From: Candidatus Rifleibacteriota bacterium
GTDB lineage: Bacteria > Riflebacteria > Ozemobacteria > Ozemobacterales > Ozemobacteraceae
Assembly: GCA_029560455.1 (NCBI GenBank)
Contig: JAKQKW010000097.1
Coordinates: 1-24,243, forward strand
Length of the DNA stretch: 24,243 bases
Direction of reading: 5' to 3'
The translations under genes and the position numbers were made by a program. Shown here in pieces: positions 1 through 9,200 of this stretch (positions within the stretch are counted from its first letter, which is position 1; every line of letters starts with the position of its first letter). Below the pieces are notes generated by a model. It saw nothing but the letters and a program-made list of their open reading frames with translations, was not told the DNA's origin and did no database searches.

Positions 1-1
1 C

Positions 2-766
2 CTTGAAGGTGTTCATGGCAAATTGCCCGAAAACCGGCGTTCGATGGTTTTTGACGAAGAGAATGAGCTTTACCGGCTGACCCGTGACCTGATCGCGCTG
101 CGGCGCGGCACCGACGCCCTGCGTCGCGGCCTGCAGTGCCACATTCATGCTGATGCAACTTCTATGGTTTATGGGCGTCTGACACCTGATGCGCTCGCGG
201 TTGTGGTCATCAATAACGGCGATCAGCCCCGCGAGATTGCCTGTGATTTTCCGTTCGCGACCGCAAAAGAACAGAAAATTCTCGAACCGGCTCTCGGTGC
301 GAACCGCGCTCTGTTGCGCCAGGGGCGCCTAGAAACCTTTCTGCCGGCAAAAAGCTTCGCTGTTTATCTGCCTGTTTCAGAACCTGGCTTTTATGAAAAG
401 GCCTTCAGGCACTGGCAGCGCCGCTATCATCATGAAACAAGCTGGGGCATGAAGAAATTTACGCTGAAGCTGAAGGTCGATTATCTGCCTGAGAAAGCAC
501 AGATGTTCGTGACCGGCAACTGTTCTGAACTCGGCAACTGGGATTCAGGGCGCAAAGCTGTGCCGATGCTGCCGGTCGCCGATGATGAATTTGAAGCTCC
601 CCTCAAAATGCCGCTGGGGAAAATTTTTGAGTGCAAATGCTTTTATCGCGTGCCCGACGAAAAGACCGGCAAGATGAACACGGTCTGGATGGAAGGCGAC
701 AACTTTATCGGCGAAGTGCGCGAAACCGGCAGCGAATACATTCACATGAGCTGGCAGATCAAATAA
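2..766 (+). CDS. GH13 alpha-amylase-family protein with C-terminal CBM20 domain (5' partial)
   Basis: The frame is open from base 2, so the gene begins before the window and only its C-terminal part is present. The first residues (NRRSMVFD, then LIALRRGTDALRRG) match the end of a GH13 catalytic barrel, where 'NRxxMxFD' and 'LIxLRRxxxALRxG' are typical. A short beta-sandwich-like domain follows. From about base 460 to 755 there is a CBM20-like starch-binding domain: VTGNCSELGNWD, a hydrophobic 'LPVADDEFEAPLKMPLG' strand pair, FECKCFYR, then an aromatic W before 'EGDNF'. The likely role is hydrolysis or rearrangement of alpha-glucans, with the CBM20 docking the enzyme to polysaccharide. The catalytic residues lie outside the window, so the exact activity (amylase, neopullulanase, glucanotransferase) cannot be decided. 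The TTG at base 23 is not a credible start because homology runs through it. It converges on the methyltransferase-like gene, with 55 bases between them and no hairpin terminator seen. Confidence 0.8.
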   Translation, partial: LEGVHGKLPENRRSMVFDEENELYRLTRDLIALRRGTDALRRGLQCHIHADATSMVYGRLTPDALAVVVINNGDQPREIACDFPFATAKEQKILEPALGANRALLRQGRLETFLPAKSFAVYLPVSEPGFYEKAFRHWQRRYHHETSWGMKKFTLKLKVDYLPEKAQMFVTGNCSELGNWDSGRKAVPMLPVADDEFEAPLKMPLGKIFECKCFYRVPDEKTGKMNTVWMEGDNFIGEVRETGSEYIHMSWQIK

Positions 767-821
767 GACGGCTGTCGACCAAATTTGCGCTCAAAACAGG
801 CAACGCAGATCTGCCATGGCT

Positions 822-1436
822 TTAGCCGAAAAAGGCGTTTACTCTGCTGCTCCAGGCAGCCCAGGCTTCAGGAAACTGTTGCTTCATCTGTTGATCTTCG
901 ATTCGGCAGGCGATTACAAGCAGACCGGCTCCGATTGCCCAGAGCGGCCAGCCTTTCTGCATGCCGAGCAATAGCCCGGCTCCCAGGCCCTGAATGATCA
1001 AGGCCAGCGCCATCGGGTGACGCCTTCTGGCAAATTCACCGGTCGTTACCAGGCGGTCGGTTTCGGCCGCGGCCAGTGCATAAACCGCCCGGGCTGCCGA
1101 AAAGGTTGCCAAAAGATGCAGACCAACCCCGAAAAATGCCGCAATCAGCCGGTATGCGTCGAACTGCGGTGCTGAAGCCGAGTAGACCAGGGCATACTCG
1201 GCCGCCGGGGTAAGAATCAGTATGGCCGTCGGCAGCAGGTTGAAAAGCAGCCTATACCAGGTCTTTTCGCAGATAGATTCTGAGAGTCTGCCGCTGCCGG
1301 CTTCTGCCACTGTCCCAGCCTCAGACTCACTAAAAGCCGGGACTGTCTTTGCGCCGACTTTTGCTGCCTGAGAGCGGTAAAAGCGCCGCGAGAAAAGGGT
1401 CAGGGCGGCATAAATCAGCAGTGGCATGGCATTCAT
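822..1436 (-). CDS. isoprenylcysteine/phospholipid methyltransferase-like membrane protein
   Basis: 204 residues. Hydrophobic segments lie at about 3-15, 65-85, 95-120, 142-158 and 163-176, so this is a small multi-pass inner-membrane protein. The C-terminal half has the family signature: LVTTGEFARRRHP at 129-141, with the RHP motif used in SAM binding, then a membrane hairpin, then 'IEDQQMKQQFPEAWAAW' at 179-195, matching the conserved 'EExxLxxxFGxxYxxY' segment. The family (ICMT/PEMT/NnrU-like) methylates prenylcysteines or lipids in eukaryotes; in bacteria substrates are mostly unknown, so I do not assign one. A polar insert at about 23-57 between the first two membrane segments is unusual for such a short member. 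The ATG start has a GGAG about 8 bases upstream. It lies downstream of the TPR operon on the same strand but is separated from it by a terminator hairpin, so it is probably transcribed separately. Confidence 0.65.
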   Translation of the reverse strand: MNAMPLLIYAALTLFSRRFYRSQAAKVGAKTVPAFSESEAGTVAEAGSGRLSESICEKTWYRLLFNLLPTAILILTPAAEYALVYSASAPQFDAYRLIAAFFGVGLHLLATFSAARAVYALAAAETDRLVTTGEFARRRHPMALALIIQGLGAGLLLGMQKGWPLWAIGAGLLVIACRIEDQQMKQQFPEAWAAWSSRVNAFFG

Positions 1437-1487
1437 CAGATGACTCCGGCTTCAACAGTTAAGCTTTTTAAAACACTGCAGCGACCC

Positions 1488-1519
1488 AAAATACAACAGC
1501 CCCCGGTGGCGGGGGCTGT
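1488..1519 (-). terminator. rho-independent terminator of the TPR operon
   Basis: A perfect 9-bp stem (arms 1496-1504 and 1511-1519, ACAGCCCCC/GGGGGCTGT) closes a 6-base loop. Read on the minus strand it is followed by TGTATTTT (1495-1488), a moderately T-rich tail. It sits 27 bases past the stop codon of the 20-repeat TPR gene and would end transcription of the whole minus-strand cluster. Strong stem, imperfect T-tract. Confidence 0.8.
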
Positions 1520-1546
1520 CGCATATTTGAATTGCCGCCTGACAGG

Positions 1547-3685
1547 TCAGATTTCGGCTTCGAGTTCCATTTCCTTTTCGCACTGTTCGATAAGCGTTTT
1601 GAGGTTGTCTGCTTCAACGCCGGTCGGGTTGGTGTGCAGGAAACGGCGGGCAGTGTCGATCGCATCTCTGAACTGGCGCTTGCGGGCATAGATAACCGCC
1701 AGGTTATAATATACCTGAACGAATTTGGGGTCGATTTCGAGCACTTTCATGTAAGCGGTAATCGCTTCGTTGATGCGGCCTTTTTCGAATTCTTCGGTGC
1801 CGATATTGTAATAAGCGGCGGCATCTTTCGGATTGAGCTCGATGGCTTTTTTCCAGAGTTCGATGGCCTGATCGTACATGCCCTTGTTGTAATAGGCGAT
1901 GCCGAGCTTGTTGCGGGCTTCTGAGTCCTGGGGGTTGTATTTGATGACGCGTTTCCAGATTTCGATGGCCTTGTCATACATTTCACGGTTGTGATAGGCG
2001 GTGGCAAGGTTCGAAAGAATGTCTGAATCTTCGGGCTTGTATTTGAGAGCTTTTTCCCAGCATTCGACCGCTTTGTCGAAGAGTTCCATCTTGATATAGG
2101 CGATACCGAGCTTGTTATAGAGCTCGCCGTTTTCGGGTGTGATGCGGATGGCGTCTTCCCATTCAGAGATGGCCTGGTCGAACATATTCTTCTGGAAATA
2201 GGCAATGCCGAGGTTGTTGTGGGCATCGACATCGTTAGGTGCCAGTTCTACCACCTTGCGCCACGAGAGAATCGCGTCATCGAGCAGACCCTTTTCGTCG
2301 AAGGCGTTGCCGATAACGAAATAGGTATTGGGGTTGTTCGGGTCGAGTTCGATGGCCTTTTTCCAGCTGATGATGGCGTTGTCGAGGCGGCGTTTCTGAC
2401 GATAGGCATGGCCGAGTTTAAAGAACAAATCGGGGTCGGTCGGGTTGAGGTTTTTGGCCTTTTCCCATTCGGTCAGGGCTTCGTCGAATCTCTGCAGATT
2501 GTAAAAAGCGATACCAAGGTTATGGTGCGCTTCGAAATGGTCATGGTCGAGCTCGATGGCCTTCTGCCACTGGAAAATGGCTTCCTGGGTTTTGTTGAGC
2601 TTCGAGTAGGCGATACCGAGCTTGTGGTGCAGCTGCGGGTCATCGCTGACGTATGAAATGGCGCGGTTCCAGAATTTGGCAGCTTCGGCGAAGTCTTCGA
2701 GGCCACAGTAGGCATTACCGATCTTTTCGCAGATATCGGCATCTTCGCTGCGCTTTTCTCTGACGGCGTTCCAGTAGGTGATCGCCTTCTGGAAATTTCC
2801 GGAATTATACTGTGCAACCCCGAGGTTGAAGTGGGCTTCGACGTCGTTGGGGTTCAGAGAAATGCACTTTTCCCAGCTGGCGATGGCCTTGTTGAGATCA
2901 TCGAGCTTGCCGTAGGCAGAGCCCAGTTTGAAATATACTTCTGAGCTGTCGGGTGTGATGTCGAGAATTTTCTGCCAGGTTTCGATGGCTTCGCGGTGCT
3001 GATTGAGCTTGCTGTAGGCGTTGCCGAGATTGTTGAAAATTTCGGGCTGGCGCGGGTTGAGCGACAGGGCCTTTTTCCATTCTTCGATAGCCTGCGGGAA
3101 CATTTCGAGGCGGTAGAAGACGATGGCAAGATTGTTGTGTGATTCAGAGTTCTTCGGGTTCAGTTCGATCGCCTTTGAAAAGGCAATGACCGACTTGTCA
3201 TCGAGACCCTTGTTGTAATAGGCAACACCGAGGCGGAAGAAAATATCGGCATCTTCAGGATTGAGGTTCGAGGCTTTTTCCCAGAGGGAGATGGCCTGAT
3301 CTTCTTTGCCGAGGTTGTAGTAGGCGATACCGAGCTTGAAATGAATCTCGGGGTCGTGATTGCGCACTTCGAGGCACTTTTCCCAGTATTCGATGGCACG
3401 CATGTCTTCGCCCTTGTTGTAGTAGGCGATACCGAGGTTATGCAGCACTTCGTAATTCTGCGGGTCGAGCGAAACCGCGATTTCCCATTCTTTCAGGGCT
3501 TCATCGATGCGATTGAGCTGGTAGTAGGCGACACCCAGTTTGAACCTGGCTTCGCTGTTCTGGGGGTTCTTGATCAGTGACTGAACCCATTCATTGATCG
3601 CCTGTTCATACTGCCCTTTGGTGTAGTAGGCTATACCCAGATTATAGTGGGTATTGGCTTCATCCTGCAGATAAGTGCGCTTCAT
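1547..3685 (-). CDS. 20-repeat TPR solenoid protein, cytoplasmic
   Basis: 712 residues made almost entirely of tetratricopeptide repeats: 20 back-to-back units of exactly 34 residues (residues 10-689), with a 9-residue lead and a 23-residue acidic tail rich in Glu. There is no signal peptide or membrane segment. Each unit carries the TPR core (LGxAYYxxG in helix A, A in helix B, P near the end). A tryptophan in helix B, as in 'EWEKA' or 'YWEKC', is present in 17 of 20 units; only units 5, 19 and 20 lack it. TPR arrays bind peptides and assemble complexes; 20 units would make a long superhelix of roughly two and a half turns. The ATG has a good GGAGG 5 bases upstream and lies 21 bases after the stop of the coiled-coil gene, so the two are co-transcribed. 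Its position in the cluster suggests it scaffolds the long-tailed proteins encoded upstream. Its ligand is unknown. Confidence 0.9.
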   Translation of the reverse strand: MKRTYLQDEANTHYNLGIAYYTKGQYEQAINEWVQSLIKNPQNSEARFKLGVAYYQLNRIDEALKEWEIAVSLDPQNYEVLHNLGIAYYNKGEDMRAIEYWEKCLEVRNHDPEIHFKLGIAYYNLGKEDQAISLWEKASNLNPEDADIFFRLGVAYYNKGLDDKSVIAFSKAIELNPKNSESHNNLAIVFYRLEMFPQAIEEWKKALSLNPRQPEIFNNLGNAYSKLNQHREAIETWQKILDITPDSSEVYFKLGSAYGKLDDLNKAIASWEKCISLNPNDVEAHFNLGVAQYNSGNFQKAITYWNAVREKRSEDADICEKIGNAYCGLEDFAEAAKFWNRAISYVSDDPQLHHKLGIAYSKLNKTQEAIFQWQKAIELDHDHFEAHHNLGIAFYNLQRFDEALTEWEKAKNLNPTDPDLFFKLGHAYRQKRRLDNAIISWKKAIELDPNNPNTYFVIGNAFDEKGLLDDAILSWRKVVELAPNDVDAHNNLGIAYFQKNMFDQAISEWEDAIRITPENGELYNKLGIAYIKMELFDKAVECWEKALKYKPEDSDILSNLATAYHNREMYDKAIEIWKRVIKYNPQDSEARNKLGIAYYNKGMYDQAIELWKKAIELNPKDAAAYYNIGTEEFEKGRINEAITAYMKVLEIDPKFVQVYYNLAVIYARKRQFRDAIDTARRFLHTNPTGVEADNLKTLIEQCEKEMELEAEI
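1619..3658 (-). repeat. tandem 102-bp coding repeats (20 TPR units)
   Basis: Twenty tandem 102-base units encode the 34-residue TPRs of the solenoid protein. The helix A segment is the best conserved at DNA level: variants of 'taggcgataccgagctt' recur throughout. The units are diverged from each other, so the array looks old and functionally constrained rather than freshly amplified. Confidence 0.85.
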
Positions 3686-3706
3686 ACGGCCTCCAGAGTC
3701 TTCCTT

Positions 3707-5332
3707 TTATTTGTTTTCATCATTGCCAGAACTCGGGTCTGGAATACTTTCAAACTTGTGCACAATAGAACTGATTGCGTTACCAAACGTCTCAAGGACT
3801 GATTTAAGCTTGCTGCCCTTTTTAAAGCTGTGCACAACTTTCGTGGCGGGCATGTCGAGTTTAGAGGATTTTAGTTGTAAACGGTGTCTGAACGCAAGCA
3901 TTTCATTAAAATTATTTGCATGCTTCGGCTCACATCTGCCGTTACCTGTTTTTTGAACTTTTATCTGGTGCTGAACAATCGCATTGGTTTGTAGATAAGG
4001 AGCTCTGACAAATGTTGCGATGATAAAGCGCATAAACAGCTCAAAAGATTGATGACAGATCTCGAATTCGGGTACCGGTGGAAAAAGCAATGTCTGCCGG
4101 GCGAGCCGCATGCTTTTCTGCCACCACATCTGTCGTGCGTCAACCACCGATTCAATTGTCGAGAACTTCAGGCGATCAGGTATTCTGTCCGAGCCGGTTT
4201 TGAAAAAGTCAGTGAATATTGAAAAATCAGGATTTTCTGGCTCAAACATTCTGTTCGGGAGGGCGATCTGCTGCATACGCCGGTCATTGATGCGGGGAAG
4301 GCGCAACTGGGTGCGCACTGCCTCTTTTGTCGGTCTGATTGCCCGCGAGAGGTCGGCAAAAACTGGCGGAATACGGTGGGTGCGTCTGCTGGCCGAAGCC
4401 GGAAATGAACGTGATATTTCACGTCTGAATTTTATGGCGGCCGGCAGTCTCTCTGGAAAGCAGAAAGGTATGTAAGGCATCAGATTTGCTGGTTCAAGAA
4501 CCGCGCCCCTGGCGGTTTCTTTGCTGCTACCCGCAGACTGGTCATAAACAACGGTGCGGTTGACTCCGGTAAGAATGGCGTCAAGGCGACTTTGCAGGTG
4601 ATTGCGTTCTTTCTGCAGCGAATCAATGGTTTCAATGAACTCTCTGGCCTGGACTTCATGCAGTTCGAGGCTCTTCTTCATTTCGCGATTGCTGGTGACA
4701 ACGTGTTCAAGATCACGATTGGCTTTATCCATGGCGGCCAGGGAGTTTTTGTGATCTTCGATGATTTTGCTGAGTTCTCCCTGAGCTTTTTTTAGATGAC
4801 CTTCGTATTCGGCAGTCTGGTTTTTCAGTTGATAATTACGTGTTCTCAGATCGTCGAGTTCTCTTCGGGCCGCCTCAAGTTCACTTTCGCGGGTGGTGAG
4901 ATTGGACGTGGCAGTTGACAGCTTCAGGCTGAGTTCTTTGCTGTGCAGCTGCATCTGAGAAATCTGAGTTGACAGAGCGGCTATTTTTTCATTGGCATTC
5001 TGCAGGCTTTTTTGGGTGTTTTTCAGCTCAACGACTGAATCAGCAAGGCTGAGCTTGAATTCATACACTTTCTGGTCGCGCTGTGCAATTTCATTTTTAA
5101 ACTTTTCAATTGCCGATTCAGCCGAGGTGTTGTCGAGCAGCGCCGAAACGTCAGCAAGCATCTGGTCAAAATCAACCTCTTCAATTAAGACGGCAGTTCT
5201 CAGCAGTTCTGTATTCTCTTCGGTTTCTGGTAAACCCCGGGCATGCCCAAGCAGCTGCTGAAACAAAAGCCTGACAGTTTCAAGCTTTTCCAGCAGGTCT
5301 CTCTGCTCAGGGTTCCCTGGGTTTGAACTCAT
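3707..5332 (-). CDS. coiled-coil protein with basic Pro/Arg/Phe-rich tail
   Basis: 541 residues from the ATG at 5332. A longer reading from TTG at 5392 is open, but it would run 56 bases into the PP2C gene; starting at the ATG leaves 4 bases after the PP2C stop, which fits translational coupling. Residues about 1-70 are helical and acidic. About 75-255 are a long heptad coiled coil (for example 'ELEAARRELDDLRTRNYQL'). From about 275 to the end the composition changes completely: basic, rich in Pro, Arg, Phe and Ile, with no recognised domain. This tail contains RIPPVFADL and LRLPRINDRR, which have close counterparts in the giant protein encoded at 6241-10116. No signal peptide or clear membrane span. 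I cannot name the family. An elongated structural or tethering protein working with the neighbouring giant and TPR proteins is an inference. A frameshift causing the composition change is unlikely because the frame stays open and keeps CTG/CCG-type codon use. Confidence 0.75.
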   Translation of the reverse strand: MSSNPGNPEQRDLLEKLETVRLLFQQLLGHARGLPETEENTELLRTAVLIEEVDFDQMLADVSALLDNTSAESAIEKFKNEIAQRDQKVYEFKLSLADSVVELKNTQKSLQNANEKIAALSTQISQMQLHSKELSLKLSTATSNLTTRESELEAARRELDDLRTRNYQLKNQTAEYEGHLKKAQGELSKIIEDHKNSLAAMDKANRDLEHVVTSNREMKKSLELHEVQAREFIETIDSLQKERNHLQSRLDAILTGVNRTVVYDQSAGSSKETARGAVLEPANLMPYIPFCFPERLPAAIKFRREISRSFPASASRRTHRIPPVFADLSRAIRPTKEAVRTQLRLPRINDRRMQQIALPNRMFEPENPDFSIFTDFFKTGSDRIPDRLKFSTIESVVDARQMWWQKSMRLARQTLLFPPVPEFEICHQSFELFMRFIIATFVRAPYLQTNAIVQHQIKVQKTGNGRCEPKHANNFNEMLAFRHRLQLKSSKLDMPATKVVHSFKKGSKLKSVLETFGNAISSIVHKFESIPDPSSGNDENK

Positions 5333-5336
5333 CAGG

Positions 5337-6131
5337 TCAGAATTTCTGCAGATGCTGGTAGAGACAGACGCTGATGTTGTCTCCGCCACCATTCAGGCAT
5401 GCTCCCCTGACAAGAAGATCAGCAAGTTTTTTCAGATCGGTTCCTTCGGGGTTATATTCACTTCTGACGATTTCTTCGAGGTCGACAGGCTCAACATAGC
5501 CGCACAGACCATCAGAACAGAACAATATCAGATCGCCATACTCAAGTGGCAGATTCTTGCGGTCAACTTTTACGGCATCGCCAATGCCGAGGGCACGTGT
5601 TATCACGTTGCGCTGGGGGTGAATAAACGCTTCGTCGGGGGTTATTCTTCCCTGGTCTACAAGTTCCTGGACGAGAGAATGATCTTTAGTTATCGGGTGC
5701 AGGACATTCTGGTGAAAGCGATAGGCCCTGCTGTCGCCAACATGGGCCAGAGCCAGACCGTTGCGGTAGATAATGCCACTGACAATGGTCGTGCCCATAC
5801 CTTCCATTTCAGGATTCTGCGAGGCTTCTCTGAAAATTGTGAGGTTGGCGGCCTGAAACCAGGCTTCAAGCAGCAGGGTTTTGTCGGCATTGAGAAGATC
5901 TTCAGGCTGTTTCTCAAAAAGGTTTTTGACAATGTTTTCTTTGACCGTTTTGACAGCCAGCATTGACGCAAATTCCCCGGCAGCCGCCCCGCCCATGCCG
6001 TCTGCAAGAATAAGCGCTGTCAGTTCGATCTGATTGCCGAGAGGGCCGCACCAGCTCAATGCCAGACTTTCGGCGTAGTCTTCGTTGTTCGGCCGAACCT
6101 TGCCTTTGTCACTCAGTGTATAAAAACTCAT
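5337..6131 (-). CDS. PP2C-family Ser/Thr protein phosphatase (PrpC/Stp type)
   Basis: 264 residues, the normal size of a stand-alone bacterial PP2C (PPM) phosphatase. The whole metal-dependent core is visible in order: RPNNEDY (13-19), ADGMGG (43-48), GMGTTIV (111-117), HVGDSRAYR (130-138), DHSLVQELVDQG (150-161), NVITRALG (175-182), FCSDGL (204-209) and GGGDNIS (248-254). The metal-binding aspartates D18, D44, D207 and D251 are present, so it should be active. It removes phosphate from Ser/Thr of cytoplasmic proteins; no cognate kinase is in the window. The ATG follows GGGAG with about 8 A-rich bases between. A strong sigma70-like promoter lies immediately upstream, and the coiled-coil and TPR genes follow at spacings of 4 and 21 bases, so this gene leads a sub-operon. 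The Ser/Thr-rich giant proteins next to it are plausible substrates, by inference only. Confidence 0.93.
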   Translation of the reverse strand: MSFYTLSDKGKVRPNNEDYAESLALSWCGPLGNQIELTALILADGMGGAAAGEFASMLAVKTVKENIVKNLFEKQPEDLLNADKTLLLEAWFQAANLTIFREASQNPEMEGMGTTIVSGIIYRNGLALAHVGDSRAYRFHQNVLHPITKDHSLVQELVDQGRITPDEAFIHPQRNVITRALGIGDAVKVDRKNLPLEYGDLILFCSDGLCGYVEPVDLEEIVRSEYNPEGTDLKKLADLLVRGACLNGGGDNISVCLYQHLQKF

Positions 6132-6159
6132 TTTTTTTCTCCCGCTTGGGTCTCAACGC

Positions 6160-6188
6160 ATTTTAATTACTTTAAATCAGCAAGTCAA
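6160..6188 (-). promoter_or_regulatory. sigma70-type promoter for PP2C-coiled coil-TPR
   Basis: On the minus strand TTGACT (6188-6183) is separated by exactly 17 bases from TAAAAT (6165-6160), close to the sigma70 consensus. The expected start site is near 6153, giving a leader of about 20 bases that contains the GGGAG ribosome site of the PP2C gene. It lies in the 109-base gap between the second giant gene and the PP2C gene, the only sizeable gap inside the cluster. Confidence 0.75.
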
Positions 6189-6240
6189 CGATAGTGCACC
6201 GAACTACGGGCATTTTTTTTACAGCCGGCCTGTCAGATAT

Positions 6241-9200
6241 TTACTTTTTTGGCAGCACAGGCCTTTGCCACATCTGATCTATCCATTCTGGAACAAAGGC
6301 GGATTTGAACGCTTCTGGCCGGTGCCTGATACTTACCTGAGCATGACCTGGCCTTGTTTCAACCTTAAACATGGCTGTTTCGATGAATCTGTTTTTACTT
6401 TCAGTCCTTATTGGGTTATTGGTGAAATTGTGCACTGGTTGCCAGACCGGGGAAGCCTGATAAACCGTTGCAAAAACCTGAACAGGCTGCCTGTCGACGG
6501 TTTTTTCCTGGGCCGCCGTCGGCATGGCTGTGTGACCCGCAGAAAATTCCCTTGTTTCAGATTTTGCAGGAACCGGAAAGGCAAGATCGGAAAATCTCAC
6601 ATTGCTCGTAAGCATTGACCACAATGTGATTCTCGGCTCTGATACGATCTCGAGTGGTTTTTCACGATGATTTTCTCCAAATGCAAGGCTTGGCAAAGAT
6701 TCTGAAGTCTGCATTTCATTGCGGTATTTTCTGACCGCACCGGGCAGATTGAGGCAATAATTCATTACCGGTGATTCGGGCTGCAAAAAACTGTGCATCA
6801 TTATTATCCAGTGCAGCGGTTCGAGCGGCATTCTTCTGACGGCACGATTTTTCAGGCCAAATTCTGAATATTTTTCGCTGACTGGTCTCAACTGTATGGT
6901 TTTTGCAACATTTCTGAAACTATAGTTCCTCAGATTTTTCTTCAGGCGCGAACGGCTCTTTTCGCGCATTATAAAAAAGGTTTCGGGATTGATGAACTGC
7001 TGCAGGTATTTTTCCGGGTTCTGCATTTGCATGGCTGAAATGGCGGCTTCAGAAAGAGTAAGGCGTCGTTCAAATGACAGTGACTGACTTATATCAGAAA
7101 GGTGACGGGGCTTTGAGCCCTGAACCTGAAGAAAACTGGCTGGCAGCGGCAGAATATTTGCTCCGGCATCTGCAAAAATGAAAGCGGTAGAACGCAATTC
7201 ATCCGGAAGAGTGATTGCAGTAACCGACATTCCGGTATCAGGCTGCGCTGGCTGTTCTATTGTTCTGTGGCTCATTCTTGTTTCGGGGCGCCACGGAAAG
7301 CGGAAAGATCGGAATCTTGCATGATAGTGTGATTTGAAGCTTTCTGCGACGTCGTCATTAAAAACCGGTTTCTGCTGCAGCTGAGAAATTTCGCAGTTGG
7401 AAATGCTGAAGCGGCTCTGTGATTCGCGCACGGCAGGCCTGCTCAGAACAGGATCGGGCAGGCATGGTCTGAAAAGCTTGGCGGCAGGCTGCGTTTCGGC
7501 TGCTATCAAGGTTTTTGCAACTGCAGTCGAGAAGCGTCGGGCGCGCAGCAAGAGGCGGTTGATCCGGACCATACGTGGAACGCTGATGTCAGAGCTTTTT
7601 AAACGATAAGACTCTTTTTCTCTGCTTTCGGGAAGATGATTTATCAATGGCAGTTTAAGGCGAAGCCGCTGGTGAAACTTTTCTTCGTTGCGCGGAACAA
7701 TACAGCCTCCAGGCGTTCCAAGCCATGTGTGCAGAAAGTCGGCAATGCGCGGTGCCGGGCAGAGAGCACCTTTAAGATTGAGGTTGCCGACTAGATAAAA
7801 TTCCTTGCTGGCCAGGGCCGGATTGAGGTGGTTGTAGAGCAGTCGTCGCGGGTTCTTCATACTCAATGGCGGCAGAAACAGCTGATCTTTTTTGAGAATG
7901 AAGCTTCCGGTGCCGTGCAGTTTATTTGTCTGCGGTTGGTGCTGAGTAAATACCGGTTGCGAGCTCAGGCTGTAGAACCGCGGTTCAGAAAATGAAAAGG
8001 CTGGAAACCCGAAAGGATGGGGCAGCAGACTGATGCGGCAATTAAACCGCCGCAGGCTTTTTGCTCCGAGAGCCGGAATAATGAAATGCCTGACAGGCAT
8101 CTTAGAGCTGCCGGAATCGGAACAGATTTTCATTTCAAGCTGCAGCTGGGGTTTTATCTGCTCAGGAAGAATCTGCTGCAGAGCAAATCTTCTCAATCGC
8201 AGTCTCGGCTTCAGGCGTGGCTGTCGCAAAGTCTTGAGGGGCACAAAGCGTTCGTTACTGCCTGCGGGCAAAGATTTTTCGGCTAAAGTGCAGAGCGGAA
8301 AAAAGCTGGTTTCCTTGTCAATTTTCTTCAGGGGTTTTAGTTTTGAAGATACAAATCCTTCGCTTATGCTGTGCAGTTTGAAACGTAGCTGCCGCAAAGG
8401 TTTTCGGCGTTTTGGCGACGGTTCGATCCGCATGTCTGGCAGTGGTTGCGGGGTTGCCGGCCTTACCCGCCTCGGCATTGCGCTGGCTAAAATCGACGTA
8501 ATGGTTGAGTTCTGCCCAAGCAGATTCAGAGAGACATCCTGATGTTTGAACTGTGGGTCGGCCTTGTCGAGTTTTGATTTCGGGCAGCCTTTTTCTGAGG
8601 TGGCGAACCGCCCGGACTCAATTTTTGAAAAGGCAGAGAAGAAGAGGCTCGTCGTGGTCAGTCTCTTACTCTGGCTCGGGACTATTATGTTGCGCAGCTG
8701 TGCAAGAGTGTAGTGGGCGTGTCTTGCCGCTCTGACCATGAAACTTGCTTTTTTTATGCGGTAATCTGCAGGGATGCAGACTCTGGCAAATGCAGACTGA
8801 ACAGCGAATAACTTATTATACCGGGGTGAGACCATCATGCGGGGAAACTCTGCCGGAATACGACGATTTTGGGGAAGCCTCAGATTGAGGGTCGCATCTG
8901 GCAAAGTTGCCGAAAAAAGCAGGCTGGTGGCCGGAAAGTTCTGGCGCTGCAATCTCAGCCTGAGACGAAGCCTTGGAGCATGATACAGCGCCGAAAACCA
9001 GCCAAAGTCAGCGGGCAAAGCGCGCTCTTTCTGCAAAAAGGCTTTGGGGCTGCAGACCGAAAAAAACGGATCTGCTTTCTCTATGCGGCCAGCTGGTTTG
9101 TTGTGAGATTCAGAAGGAGTTACCGGAGAAAACTGGTCTGGCAGATTGCTGAACTTTCTCTGTTTTTCCGGGCATGATCTGGCAAAGGCCTGGTTATGCG

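Noticed and set aside
4410..4440. TATTTCACGTCTGAAT and other TTTCACG pieces as possible parS sites
   Set aside because: Only one half matches the palindrome TGTTTCACGTGAAACA (about 10 of 16). By eye I found no credible parS in the window; an exact pattern scan would settle it.
3707..5332. Frameshift as the cause of the composition change in the coiled-coil protein
   Set aside because: The frame stays open for another 800 bases with normal codon use, and its tail shares motifs with the neighbouring giant proteins.
5352..5966. 204-codon plus-strand frame opposite the PP2C gene
   Set aside because: The opposite strand encodes every PP2C motif; this frame is an antisense shadow with no recognisable content.
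6205..6232. ACAGCCGGCCTGT next to eight T's as a terminator of the second giant gene
   Set aside because: The palindrome is imperfect and has no loop, and on the gene's own strand it is followed by A's rather than T's.
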